From: Axinella damicornis
Lineage: Eukaryota; Porifera; Demospongiae; Axinellida; Axinellidae
NCBI GenBank assembly: GCA_963931865.1
Contig: OZ007518.1
Coordinates: 4,526,955-4,590,954, forward strand
DNA length: 64,000 nucleotides
Direction: 5' to 3'
Shown here: positions 34,071-46,640 of the stretch, in pieces
How the letters are laid out: each line of letters opens with the position of its first letter
Position numbering within the stretch: the stretch's first letter is position 1
Notes under the pieces: generated by a model
Seen by the model: the letters and a program-made list of their open reading frames with translations, nothing else
Database searches by the model: none
Told to the model about the DNA's origin: nothing
Made by a program: the position numbers and the translations under genes

Positions 34071-36441
34071 TTATACCTGATGAAGATCCAGCAGTGTCGA
34101 AGCATATAACTACATGTATTTGAAATGAAGTGTAGCACCCCCTCATGGACCACTCCATTATCTTACAAACACAAGTGGACCCGAACTGGGAGTATGTCAT
34201 TGTAGTGGGCACTTGACTCTTATCACAAAACAGTGTATTATGATAGTTTATTGTTCTTGTCTCAAGTTGTCAATAGTTTGCCACCTGGATTATGGACATG
34301 TTCTTGTGATCCATAGCTACTGAGTGATGACTTAGAGTGGTAATGACAGACGTACACTCTGTAGCCATTTCCAAGCTCCCAGACATTAGATGCACTAGCT
34401 GCTGAACATGCGCAAGCAACAGACCAATTTCATCCATGACTTAGGAATGATACTCACGGACTGATAATGCTATACTAGCACAAGGTTGTTCTAATGAGCA
34501 TGTCAAGCTCACTCACTTGCATGATTGATGATCCACCCCAAATCCCAGGCAAGCAACATGGTATGCTAGTTCAACTCAGCAGTTATTTCGAACCAGCCTC
34601 TGATTCCTCCACTCTATCACTGAACTAAGTACAAGCTATGCAATAAACTCACAACTCCTGTGACTTGCACCAAATCCACAAGACTTGGTTGGTTACCAGC
34701 CTCAAACATTACCAGCTGCAACTATGTTGTGGCAGGCTGTTCACTCAGGCTTGCCTCACAACTCTACAATCATTAGACGTCCTCTACTGCCTATTCTGCA
34801 CAAGCAACCTCAGCTACATACCAACCACGGAATGTGCTACATACACTATACACACAACACAAGATTACATATGTAAGTAGCATGTGCATAACATGCTTAA
34901 GCTCAAGTGGGCTAACTGTGAATACTGAACATGAGGTCTAGCACTTGGAGGACCTTACTAGCACTATAGCGTTCAGATTTATTGCCGAGCGCATTAGCGC
35001 GAGGCTCTGAATGGGGGATCTATTTCTCACTATATACGTATGTACGTACGTACGTACGTACTGGAATATGTCATGCTCAGGAATGTGGATAGGAATGTTG
35101 TGGGTTTCTGCCGGCCAATTGAGTTCTATTTGCTGCAAAGGCTCGACGGTGCGAGAACTACAATCTTGAGAAACAGATCAGTGGATGAGTGTGTGGTGCT
35201 CCAGGGCTACATATGGAGTCAAACAGTCGACATCTGTTTATACCGCAACTCCACAATAATCTCGCTTAGCCAGAGGCTAGGGTACAAGCGAGCGGGGCCT
35301 TCAGGGCTTGCAGAGCTAGAGCAGCTACATGTGGAATCGAACAGTGAGTGTATTCGACATATTAATTTTATCTCAGCTCCACACTCGCAAATTCACACTT
35401 AGCTAGAGATCTATCGTACTCGTAAGCACATGGCCAGGCTGCGCATGCGGCCGCGGTGTGCGCGCGAGGCAATATGCGGATACGTATTCCTAGTATACCA
35501 CGCCTGGTCTCAAACAAGCGGGGTCAATTGCCCGATCAACAGCCATGTTATTGGACAGCTCGCACGTTGTGGATTTTCGGAATGTAATCCTATGTTATGT
35601 CACAAGTTAAATTGGAATAGAACAATGCGCAAGCATTCCAGCGCACCGGAACCAAAACAGAATAGGCGGATTTACCAGACGTATTTTTCCTCCCACGTGC
35701 GAAAAATCATCTGGGAACGAGACTAACGTGCTGTGGCTCTTTGATGACACCAATCGGAATCCAGACAGCTCAGCTATTCATCAGACGTAAGGCCTTGTAC
35801 TCACATGCACAAAGACACAAAACCCGCAACAATTTGGCTAAAATGCCATCAGAATCACCATCAGGGACTCTTCTGAGGAATTCTTTGCGGTTGCATGCCC
35901 ACACTCTTCCATAGCAGGTTATTGCCATTTGCACTTATCAGTAATAAATGTCTGAAGATGTAGATCTACAATGCCAGCTGCTTTACCATGACGTCCAACT
36001 AGTATACATGCTCACAGTATTCATCTTCAGCTTATAGATCTTTCCCAACCCCACGAGGCCTGGTAGAGCCACTATCTGAGCTATGTACTAGCCAATTTGT
36101 GTTTCTATGTATGTACCACCGTATAGCAGGTAGGTTTTGCAGGGTCTCTGGAGATTTTTCATGAAAATAAGAATTGCATGTGAAAGTTTAGGCATGACAG
36201 TTCAGGCATGAAGTCCAAGTTCATCTCGAGCCCAGAAAAGTTAAATTTTGCCTCTACATGACAGCATTAGGCAAGTTGCTGTTTTTTTTTCTTGGAAACC
36301 AAAGCAGAGTAAGTATCCATCACAGTGTTCTAATTGAGGCACTAAATGGCCGGATCCAAGTAATTTGGATTACATGTGTAAGGTCATACACTGACCTATT
36401 TGGAGGTAACAATTAAGCACACAACAAGCAGCTCAACTTAC
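34071..36441. other. NLR-array unit sequence with an inserted block at about 34,980-35,730
   Basis: About 34,070-34,960 is nearly identical to about 40,750-41,480. About 34,980-35,730 is foreign to the unit and ends in GGGAACGAGACTA, a right end of the TAGTCTCG foldback subfamily, though its left end is not evident. No exon was found. An (ACGT)n-type stretch lies at 35037-35060. Confidence 0.5.
35037..35060. repeat. (TACG)n microsatellite
   Basis: About five to six TACG repeats; self-complementary. Confidence 0.9.
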
Positions 36442-36609
36442 CAAGGTGTCTAGCACCCTGTGTGTCAACAGTGTTGCAACTCAAGTGCAGTTTCCTCAGT
36501 GTGGTGATGCCACACAGCACGTCTGCAAGTTGTGCTGTTCCCTCTGCATCAATATGACAGAGCTCCAGTCTCAGTTCAGTGAGGACCGTGTTCCCCCTCA
36601 GGGCAGATG
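36442..36609 (-). CDS. LRR exon of NLR locus B
   Basis: A 168-bp phase-1/phase-1 exon, two 28-residue LRRs, with the same acceptor CTGCTACAG and donor GTAAGT as the other LRR exons. It differs from its sisters mainly in ELRLELCHI and RKLHLSCN, that is in the variable LxxLxLxxC/N positions. The next in-frame exon downstream would be 27747-27455. The exon itself is intact even though the NACHT exon of this locus has a frameshift. Confidence 0.8.
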
Positions 36610-38347
36610 CTGTAGCAGACACAACCATCATTATGGGAGTGATGTATAACCCGAAAATAAGACATAAACTTGTAGCAATGAACAATGATTACTAGGAGTA
36701 ACGGGTACTCAGTTGGTGAAATGGAGATCACTCTCACGGCATGGTAAGTGGGTGTCAAATCATTACTAACATAACTACAAGCACTCAGCATCTTGACAAA
36801 ATTATACAAGCAGCTAAAATGCGGTGGTGAGCATATTTATGATAATGCCCATACTGACCAAATGTGGCTGTGGAGCCAACATAAAGTTAATTTGGTTGGA
36901 TGAAATTTTTCCCTTGTTTCGATCATACTAAATTATTGGTTCCCTTTCAAATAGGCGACTTGTCTTTCCTTCAGGATTAAGCTACATAGTAGTACCAGTG
37001 TATTGTCACGGTTTCAAGTTTATGGCCACAGAGACATAATTATTGGCAGACAGTCACATGTAGTTGCTTGAAGACTCCACCCAACGTTGAAACTGCTTTG
37101 ATAATGAGTGCATTGTCAGCATGACATCAGCAAGCCTGAACGCTATTATATCCCTTGATGAGCGATTTCAGTGACTATAGAAACTAGCTTTCTGTTATAC
37201 CTGATGAAGATAGGGTCGAAGCGTATATTTGAAATGAACTGTATACTAACTCCCCCTCACGGACCACTCCATTATCTTATGAACACAAGTGGACCCGAAC
37301 TGGGAGTATGTCATTGTAGTGGGCACTTGACTCTTATCACAAAACAGTGCATTGTAATAGTATCATTCTTGTCTCTAATTGGCAATAGTTTGTAACCTGG
37401 ATTGTATGAGGACATGTTCTTGTGATCCATACTGAGTGATGACTTACAGTGGTAATTATATACTCTGTAGCCATTTCCAGCTAACAGACATGAGATACAC
37501 AGAACATGTGCAAGCAACAGATCAATTTTCTCCTTTCCATTCATCACTTAGGAATGCACCGTGGATACTCTGGGAATGATGATGGTATACAAGCCCAATG
37601 TACGTTGAGTTGATGTTCCAGCCCATATCCCAGGTAAGCAACATGGTATCCCACTTCCACTCAGTAACCAGTCTCTGATTCCTCTACTCAATCACTAAAC
37701 TAAGTACAAGCTATGCAATAAACTCACAACTCCTGTGACTTGCACCCAATCCACAAGAGCCAACTGACTTGGTTACCAGCCTCAAACATTACCAGCTTCA
37801 ACTATGTTGTGGCAGACTGTTCACTCAGGCTTGCCTCACAACTCTACAATCATTAGACATCGGCTACTGCCTATTCTGCACAAGCAGCCTCAGCTACATA
37901 CCTACTGAGGAAAGTGGTACATATATAGCTACACTATACACACAACACAAAATTAGGTGCATAACATGCTATAGTTAAAAGTGGATTCTGAACATGTGGT
38001 CTAGCACTTAATGGACCATTTTAGCACTATAGCTTTACTCATAAGCCTATTTACAAATGGAGTCTCTATAGATACTTTCACGGCTTACATTATCTCCAGG
38101 TCAGAGTAGGTACGCAAGTACAGTCATGCATGCGCAGTTGTTGGCAAAAATTATATACTTTCATACCTAGTTGCCACTGGTTGCATAAGTGTGAGCATGA
38201 ATCGTCATAATTAGAGTTAAGGCCTTGTACTCACATGCACAAACACACAAAATGATTTGGCTAAAATGCAATCAGAATCACCCTCAGGGAAACTAAAAAT
38301 TCCTTGGGGTTGCATGACCCCACTCTTCCATAGCAGGCTATCGCCAG
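36610..38347. other. NLR locus B intron, array-unit sequence
   Basis: Unit sequence equivalent to 1280-3030 and 30,860-31,980. No exon was found. A CTGATGA-type string with a shortened hairpin occurs near 37,200. Confidence 0.5.
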
Positions 38348-39466
38348 TTGCAGCGATCAGTTATTACACCTGAAAACACAGCTGCTTTAAAAATAATTAG
38401 GATGCATGTTCACAGTATTTGTGTTCTGCATGTAGATCTCAGGCTCAATCCCAACCTCATGAGGTCTGGTAGCCGCTATCTGAACTCAATAGTAGCATTT
38501 TCATACATGTATGGACCACCATATGGAAGGTAAGTTCAGTTGTGATTCCTACACCCACAGAAACAACGGGTACTCAGTTTGTGAAATGGAGATCATTCTC
38601 ACGGCATGATAGGTGATGGTGAAATCTATGACGTGAATACTATTGTATAATGTCAAGATACATGTATTACATACATGTATGGACCATACGGTCAGAATTC
38701 ACAGCTAATCCACTTCCACTTCAGCTAAAGCGCATGCTACTTACGTACATAATTTTGCATTGTGCACCTGTTGTGTATAGTGTATTCACCTATGTAGCTA
38801 ATGCATTCCATGGTAGGTATGTACCTGGCTGAAGCTGCTGCAATATTGTGAATGTTTCATTTTAGCTTTTGCCCACAAGTACGTAGCACAAACTCAGTTT
38901 CCACTAATGTGTATGTGTGGATATTTCCTCTCTCATTATGGATGGAGATACCTTCATCCTAAATCGGCTCTCAGCAAAGCCGAGTGCAACTCTTGTGACA
39001 TCATGGCAATGGGTGATCATGAAGGTCTAACTAGTTCAGAACCAGCAGTACATTGAAAAGGCTTCCCTTTAATCATTTTAGCAAGCAGTATGTATTGTTT
39101 ACATGGTGTTCCATGTGCACACATTGAAGCGACATTAAACTACTTATGTGGTGGCGTAATTGGCAAAGCCAGTGCCATTCATATCCAGACTGCTCAGCTA
39201 TTCATAAGCCCTTGTATATACTCACATGCACAAAGACGCATAACAAACAACGATTTGGCTAAGATGTCATAACACCCTCAGGGAGCCTTGGGATTGCAAG
39301 CCCCCACTCTTCCATAGCAGGTTATTGCATTTGCATTTATCAGTTAATGTCTGAAAATGTTTATCTATAATGCCAGCTGCTATAACATGCTCACAGTATT
39401 CATTTTCTGCTTATACAGACCTTTCCCAACCCCACGAGACCTGGAACAGCCACTATCTGAACTATG
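38348..39466. repeat. About 1.1-kb near-identical duplication, copy 2
   Basis: Partner of 32066-33198. Here it is followed by normal unit sequence and the LRR exon at 39806. Confidence 0.88.
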
Positions 39467-39805
39467 TAGCCAAATTTGTGCTTCTATATATGCACCACCA
39501 TAATATAGCGGTTGGTTTTGAACGGTGGATAATCTCTATGAAATTAAATAAGAATCATGAAAGTTTAGGCATGAAATCCACGTTCATCTCAAGTCCAGAA
39601 AAGTTCAATTTTGCCTCTATATGACAACAAGGAAGGCTGCAGTCTTTTTTTTTTTGGTTTCAAAGAAACCAATTACTTGTATTTACGACCACCACAGTGT
39701 TCTAAATGAGGTACAAAACGGATCCAAGTAATTTGGATTACATGTGTATGGTCAAACACTGATCTATTTGCAGGTCACAAGCACACAAAAAGCAGCTCAA
39801 CTTAC

Positions 39806-39973
39806 CAAGGTATATAGCACCCTGCGTGTCAACAGTGTTGTAACTCAAGTTAAGCACCCTCAGTGTGGTGATGCCACACAGCACGTCTGCAAGTTGTGTT
39901 GTTCCCTCTGCATCAATATCACAGTCCTCCAGTTTCAGTTCAGTGAGGACCGTGTTCCCCCTCAGGGCAGATG
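39806..39973 (-). CDS. LRR exon of NLR locus B (nearest to the NACHT exon)
   Basis: A 168-bp phase-1/phase-1 exon with two ribonuclease-inhibitor-type LRRs (LTELKLEDCDIDAEGTTQLA; LRVLNLSYNTVDTQGAIYLG). It is the most diverged of the four array exons. It is the first LRR exon after the NACHT exon at 42105 and splices to it in frame by phase. Confidence 0.8.
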
Positions 39974-42104
39974 CTGTAGCAGACACAACCATCATTATGG
40001 GAGTGATGTATAACCCGAAGTAAGACAAAGACACATCCCAACAAAGTTGTAGCAATGAACAATGAATACTAGGAGCAACGGGTACTCAGTTGGTGAAATG
40101 GAGGTCACTCTCACGGCATGGCAAGTGGGAGTGAAATCTATGAATGAATACCATTGTATAATAATTATGCATGTAATATACATAACTACAAACACCCAGC
40201 TTCTTGACAAATTATAAAGTGTGGTGGTGAGCATAAATGCCCATACTGACCAAATGTAATCACAGGCTGTGGAGTCAATAATCCCAACATCAAGTTAATT
40301 TGGTTGGAGACTAAACTATCCCTGGGAACTTGGAATCTAACCATGACGGATATGGCATGGCTCCTCAGTGACACGTAGTTCACCAGCTATTAGGGTGACG
40401 CACTGGTATTTCTTCATACTCTTCCTCTCCTGTGCGTATTTGACTGGCATGGGATTCCCATGCTTTGGTCATCCTGAATTATTAGTTATCAGTTCTGTTT
40501 TAGGCGACTTGTCTTTCCTTCAGGATTAAGCTACATAGACTGTACCAGTGTATTGTCATACTGCTTCAAGTTTATGGCCCCAGAGACATATTGGCAGACA
40601 GTCACATGTAGATGCTTGAAGACTCCACCACCAGCGTTGCAACTGCTTTGATATATATAATGAGTGCATTGTCAGCATGACGTCAGCAAGCCTGAATGCT
40701 ATTATATCCCTTGATGTGCATTTTAGTGACTATAAACTAGCATTTCTGTTACACCTGATGAAGATCCAGTAGGGTTGAAGTGTATAGCTATAGACATATT
40801 TGAAATGAAGTGTAGCACCCCCTCACGGACCACTCCATTATCTTATGAACACAAGTGGACCCGAACTGGGAGTATGTCGTTGTAGTGGGCACTTGACTCT
40901 TATCACAAAACAGTGTATTATGATAGTTTATTGTTCTTGTCTCAAGTTGTCAATAGTTTGCCACCTGGATTATGGACATGTTCTTGTGATCCATAGCTAC
41001 TGAGTGATGACTTACAGTGGTAATGACAGACGTACACTCTTTAGCCATTTCCAAGCTCCCAGACATTAGATGCACTAGCTGCTGAACATGCGCAAGCAAC
41101 AGACCAATTTCATCCATGACTTAGGAATGATACTCACGGACTGATAATGCTATACTAGCGCAAGGTTGTTCTAATGAGCATGTCAAGCTCACTCACTTGC
41201 ATGATTGATGATCCACCCCAAATCCCAGGCAAGCAACATGGTATGCTAGTTCTAGTTCAGTTATTTCGATTCAGCCTCTGATTCCTCCACTCTATCACTA
41301 AAATAAGTATAAGCTATGCAATAAACTCACAACTCCTGTGACTTGCACCAAATCCACAAGACTTGGTTCCTCTACTGCCTATTCTGCACAAGCAACCTCA
41401 GCTACATACCAACCACGGAATGTGCTACATACACTATACATACAACACAAGATTACAAATGTAAGTAGCATGTGCATAAGGAGGACTTTGTAGCACTTAC
41501 AGGATCAGCAAACTGAAAGGATGGGACACTAATGTCAAGGATATAGCTAGGTATTCTAGATCTTCACACAGGGAACGCTGGCTCTGCCATCCATCCACAG
41601 AAGATTTGACCTTGTGCTTCAACAGATCAATGATTCTTCAGCCGTGCTGCAAGTGTAACACTGGTATTTATATATGCCTGTTGGGGGCTGCATACCAAAC
41701 TAAACGAATACGAATATTTGTAAAAATTTAGACCAGCGAAATTTAAGTGCTACATGCTACATTGTATTTCGGCTATTCTGCTTCAGTGGTTTCATGATGC
41801 TTTTTCATGTAACTTTTATGGTCATGAAAACAAACAATCAAACATGAACAGTACGTTCTTATAAGTAAGGGGCGGTGTGTATTGAACCCTGTTCAGAAAC
41901 TTAAATTAACTTATAGCCAACGTTTTATATACATACTGTAATGAACTACATAGGGGACGGTATGCTTTCTTATTCTGGCTGTTTATTTCAATGCACTAGA
42001 GCACTCAAAAGCACCCCTTTTGATCACCTCACCCAGCAAGAGTTTAATACAGAACAGAAAAGAAGACAGCGACAATACACCATAACATTATTTACGTCAC
42101 TCAC
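39974..42104. other. Intron between LRR and NACHT exons of NLR locus B
   Basis: Array-unit sequence (compare 1270-3400 and 34,080-34,960). No exon, no complete mobile element. Confidence 0.5.
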
Positions 42105-43834
42105 CCAAGTGCACTCCTCCAGTTTTCAGGGCATTACGAGAAAGGTTAATTGTTTCCACACAGCTGAGAGAGCCACCAGTATGGCCAGCCAGCATCCTCA
42201 TGCCTGGTCTGGTGATTTTACAGTCAGAGAAATCAAGCCACCACCGGCAGTCACTATTGCTAATACAATCAGCTATAATACAGCAGTCAAAGGGAGCCAG
42301 AGTCTGCTCTTCAAGGTTCAATGTTTGTGTCTCAGTACCTAGGGCTTCCCTCAGAAGAAGCTTATCTTGAGTTTCAAACATCCATCGTAAACTCTCCATT
42401 GTATTGTTTTTCGACCCATAATACATTGATCGGAGGCAGTCAGCCGGACCCCTTGATTTAAAGAGTCCTTTGACGAACTTTGAAACTCGGCCAGAAAGGG
42501 ATCTCTCGGAGCTTCGTTGAACATGGAATTTTGTTAATCCAGCAACAAAACGCAGCATGATCACTAAATGATTCTTTCCTATTGAGTCGTCTAATATTTG
42601 TGCCTGTTCAGAAAGTGGTAGCTTGGACACGTAGTATGCAGCGAGGAATTCTTGCACAGTTAAATGGAGGAAATGGAAAGAAGCCCATCCTTGTTCATCG
42701 CGTTCCTGGTTCATGAAGCCCATCGTTTTGGGAATAGTGTGGAAGACCAACTGCTGCTGGATAGTCCCAGTATATGCAACCTCACTGAGCTTAAGGAGAT
42801 CCTGTTCTATATCTGAGGGAAGGTCTGCCAAGGTCTGCAAGTTCCACTTCGTATTTCCATGTATCTTATGGGTTGTTAGGTGTCTGCCAAGTAGGATTCT
42901 TGTAAGAGCTGAGTACAGTTCAGTCTGTGTCCTGGGAACTACACACTCACCGATTGACTTGCTGGATTGGTACACATCTATGACAATCGAACAATTGACT
43001 GGGATTGCCATAAGTGCAGCAATGTGAGGGTAGCAGCTAAGATATGCTTCAAACTGATGCTGATCGTGTTCGTCACCAAATCTTACCTTCACATAGCTGT
43101 TTATTTGCTGCTCGGTGAATCCCAGTACTTCTACTCGTTGACAGGCTTGCCTACTGCATTGTTTACGTAGCACATCAATTGCTGAAGGGCGGGATGTCAC
43201 AATCATTCCAGCATTGGAAGAACATCTCCATTTATGATTTGAGCAAAAATAGAGTTCTCTTGCAGATCCTGTGGAAGTTCATCGTACCCTTCTAGCAGGA
43301 ACAGAGTTTCTCTTCCATCACTCTTGTTGATCTGGCTGGCTACAGCAGACTGAAGAGAGGGATCAGAATGAAAGAGTAGATCAGCAATATTTGCAGCCTT
43401 CTGCACACATCTGTCCCGCAGTTTCAGCAGAACCAGCAGGGAATATTCCTTCAGTATCTTCCCATCACCCCACTGTCTGCACAGTTCCCACGCCATAGTG
43501 GTTTTCCCAATACCAGGGGCTCCTTGCACTAGGACACACCTGGCAAGGGAACCGTCCTCCAGTCGACCGATCTGACCCAGTTCCATCGACCCCTTTTCGC
43601 TTGTTACATTACTAATAGTGCCATGTACGGTGGCTGCAACTATTTTCTCTCTTTCTCTCGCATTGATGTTGTCATTTCGGATTATAGCAAGGTTTATGTA
43701 CCTTGTTTCCTTTTGTGATGCATACTGCCTTTTGTCGTCTTCAATTAGTGTCTTACGAGAGTATTTCGATTTGAGGTACTCTGCATACCTACTAACAGGG
43801 ATGTCACTGCTGGCTCCAAATGTCATGTCAAGAT
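42105..43834 (-). pseudogene. NACHT exon of NLR locus B, frameshifted by one base
   Basis: This is the paralogue of 4538-6277, with the same splice sites and phases. Walker A (GAPGIGKTT) and Walker B (LFLLEGYDELP) are intact, but the frame is lost after INGDVLP: gene A reads GTTCTTCCCAAGGCCGGAGTG, while this copy lacks one base there and hits a TGA within a few codons. The remaining 369 codons are open in the shifted frame. The total is 10 bases shorter: this one-base deletion plus an in-frame three-codon loss near IPKTMGF. The body is otherwise well conserved, so the lesion is recent or is a sequencing or assembly error. Confidence 0.85.
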
Positions 43835-44143
43835 CTGCAGGTAGGGTTGAGAATGCCTGCAGTTTAAACAGTAGCTCCACCAGACTCTACCAGCCTACAG
43901 AATTAGTGTTCTCCCACTAGCTGGTGTTTGCTGTGTGCACAATATGTTGTGGTGAACTTTGACCTGAGATAATGGGGTTGAGCAGTCTTGCAGATTGGAG
44001 AGAGCTGAAAAACCAAGCCTGGTGTTCAACAACCATTGTTGATGTATTGTAACAAAAATAATGCTATTCTATTATACAATGACGTAGCTAATAGTATGAC
44101 CACATGATTGATGATTCATTTGTGTAGTACATCATCAACTTAC

Positions 44144-44410
44144 TGTTTTCTCTGCAGACTTCCAGGGCAAGATTATTCCTGCCAATGGCATTCAGTGCAG
44201 TTGCCAACGTCTCATAGGTGGAGACACAATCACTTGTCAGCCACGAATGAAACATTTCAGCCAGACAACGCTCAGACATGTCTGGGTAATGAGCATTGTT
44301 GCTTTGGATAATATGCAGACGGTCAGCAGACACACCCAACTGGATCCCTAGGGTCCACCATTTAGCTGTCACTGGGAGCCTGGCTAACTTTGCAAGGTCT
44401 GAATCTGGCA
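44144..44410 (-). CDS. DEATH-domain exon of NLR locus B
   Basis: A 267-bp exon, same length, splice sites (CTGCATG...CAG acceptor region; GTAAGT donor at 44138-44143) and phases as 6619-6885. The DEATH-fold pattern is fully kept, with few substitutions (for example AKLARLP for ARLSRLP). It would join the 2A exon at 45041 and the NACHT exon at 43834 in frame. Confidence 0.82.
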
Positions 44411-44766
44411 CTGCATGTTTGAAAGAATGAGTAATTTCCTGCTAATTGAATGTGCCAACACTGGACTAATTACAACTATTCATGGACTAGACCTCTACCG
44501 TATACGTAATATACTGCGCATGTGTAGTGAGATATTCTAGAAGAGGCGCAAATGAGTCAAAACTTATCTATATAGGATTGGAAATTAAAGAGAGGGGTGG
44601 GTATTTATGAACAGTAGCCATGGCATTTAGTAAGTATAGGTGGTATTCAATGGGGGTATTTATTGCCTTGGACACGTACCCAGCTGATGTTAGTTGGAAA
44701 AGACCCTTCTCAAGACACAATATACACATGTGAGCAAGGTGCTGTAACATCTGTCTAGTGTGAGAC

Positions 44767-44845
44767 TAGCCTCGTTCCCAGGCCGTTTTGGGAGGGAGAA
44801 ACATTTCTCGTTTCTCCCTCCCAAAACGGCCTGGGAACGAGGCTA
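44767..44845. mobile_element. 79-bp foldback of the TAGCCTCG family with an empty site in the paralogue
   Basis: An almost perfect palindrome (TAGCCTCGTTCCCAGGCC...GGCCTGGGAACGAGGCTA) flanked by GTGTGAGAC (44758-44766) and GTGTGATAC (44846-44854), a 9-bp duplication with one change. The equivalent intron of gene A reads TAGTGTGAGACTCACTCACAG with no insert. Confidence 0.92.
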
Positions 44846-45040
44846 GTGTGATACTTACTCACAGGGTCACCTGATTTACAAAGTAGTCAAACATTAATTA
44901 TTTACTTTACAAATTCCCCTACCAGGAGTGTAATCAGAAGCTAACTAATGTGGTGTTATTGGCGGGCAATGTATAATGTATAGGCAGGTTTGTACATGGA
45001 TATATGTACAAACAAACTAGCAGATGGTGAGGTGACATAC

Positions 45041-45257
45041 CAGGTGTCTGAGGTCCAGGGTTTGTCTCCACATCCCCTGCCTGCAGTAGTAGCAAGAAGA
45101 GGTGTGCCAACCGATAGACGATCACCAGAGAGGTGAGTCGGAGGTGGTTGGATTGCATGAGCGACTGCATGGATTGAAAGCCACAAGGTTGGTTCTTTGG
45201 TGCCTCAGAAGAGGTAGAAGGATGTGACTGTCTGTACAACCCAGGTGGCAAGGAATC
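45041..45257 (-). CDS. Hydrophobic segment plus 2A peptide exon of NLR locus B
   Basis: The 217-bp paralogue of 7812-8028, with the same phases (0 and 1), acceptor TTGTTTGCAG and a better donor, GTATGT. It encodes the same hydrophobic run followed by AGDVETNPGP. Conservation of the complete 2A consensus and of the spacing to the hydrophobic run in both copies supports function. Expression of the downstream NLR from this locus depends on the NACHT frameshift being real or not. Confidence 0.82.
45051..45074 (-). other. 2A translational recoding motif (DVETNPGP), locus B
   Basis: Encodes D-V-E-T-N-P-G-P, matching the copy at 7822-7845. Confidence 0.85.
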
Positions 45258-45528
45258 CTGCAAACAAGAAGGTTTATATATGGTTCACAAAGTTACACGT
45301 CATTTCCTACATTGAAAGAAAAGCACTGTCATGAGTATGCATGTATTGAACCAGATTACTTGAGCTCACGAAACAACGATTTTGGCCAAGCTAAATGGAG
45401 TTGAAATCAAATTGCCTCGCAAAAGGCCTAGACAGAAGTTTTATTGCATGAAGAAACGTATGGTCCCTCCCTATTTCACAAACACAAGTTCACATGTTAG
45501 ATCCTTTAGCAGTTAAGCTAACACTTAC

Positions 45529-45796
45529 TTTCAGTGGCAGTAGCACCACACTCAGATAGCTGTAGACCAGCACAAGGATAGCCACAGGCAGACAGATTTC
45601 ATGTTGTAGAAGTAGATGAAGGCCAATGATCACAGAATAGAGAGCTAGGGAAGTTCCAAGAGTAGACAATGTGAGTTGAAGATGGTCCCACCATCCAAAA
45701 CGTAGCCGAGAGTACACCGAACCCCCATATCTGGTAAGAAACATCTTGTATCGTCGTGTCTCCAGGTTGATACCCATGGCCAGGTTGCCAGCAAAC
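45529..45796 (-). CDS. Multi-membrane-span exon of NLR locus B
   Basis: The 268-bp paralogue of 8292-8559, with GTAAGT donor (45523-45528) in phase 0 and a TTCTTGGTTTCAG acceptor above 45796. It encodes the same MGINLETRRYKMFLTR followed by two or three hydrophobic spans. The frame is open up to 45903, so as in gene A the true 5' end is undetermined. Conservation of reading frame between paralogues supports a coding exon. The family is not recognised. Confidence 0.6.
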
Positions 45797-45903
45797 CTGA
45801 AACCAAGAAGATACCCCATGAGATTAATGATGGGTAGAGCACTAACATTGTGGGGAGCAATAACTAGCATTAGCAGGAAGTGATTAGCAATGAATGGTTT
45901 CAA

Positions 45904-46640
45904 CTACCTATTCTGTATGTAGTATGCTTTTACATGAAGATAGAATAGCTACAATCAGGATCATGAGTACTCCCTTCTACACTATAGCAGTGGAGAACAG
46001 ACAACCTTCAGTATAGAATGCACTGCTTTCAAAGAGAGAATGGCGTCCTCAGGCTCATATCTTACTCTTAGCTCGTGGATTCTTCAGCAGACTCTGCATG
46101 ACTGCATTCACCAGTTTGTACTTACAGCTAGCAAGCTCACCCCCAATATAGCTAGCTACTATAATTATGTGATGTCATGAACCACCAAACGCCCAGATCA
46201 ATTCTGCACAAGCATGATGCGTGCGCGCGTGCCACTGAACAAAAGGAAGTGTTACTTTAACACATCTATCGTTAGCTGGTAGACGGAATGGCACCAAAAA
46301 AAAAAAAACACATCAGCTGACAAAAATGCTCATAACTCTGCAACTAAGATGAGTCTCTGAACACCCTTTAGACCATCTTCCCTTCAACCCACCCACCACC
46401 TGCTGGTATGCTTATACTATTCTCTCCATGTCCTCCAGTGATACCAGGACTTACACAAATTTAAATTAAAATAAAGATTATTAGGCTATGAAATTACTTA
46501 CACAGACATGTCATGATTACTTGTTAGCTATATTATATTGAAATGAGAGGTAAGCACACTTTCAGGAAGTGCTCTCCCAGCTGGAAATGAGACAGCTCTG
46601 AGCTCTTCATTTCAACCAAGGGGAGCGGCCAGAACTTTGT
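45904..46640. other. Upstream region of NLR locus B
   Basis: No exon or complete mobile element was recognised. There is a short A-tract near 46,297. The promoter could lie here, but no clear element was found. Confidence 0.35.

Noticed and set aside
34980..35730. A full foldback insertion of the TAGTCTCG subfamily
   Set aside because: Only the right end is clear; no matching left end or 9-bp duplication was found.
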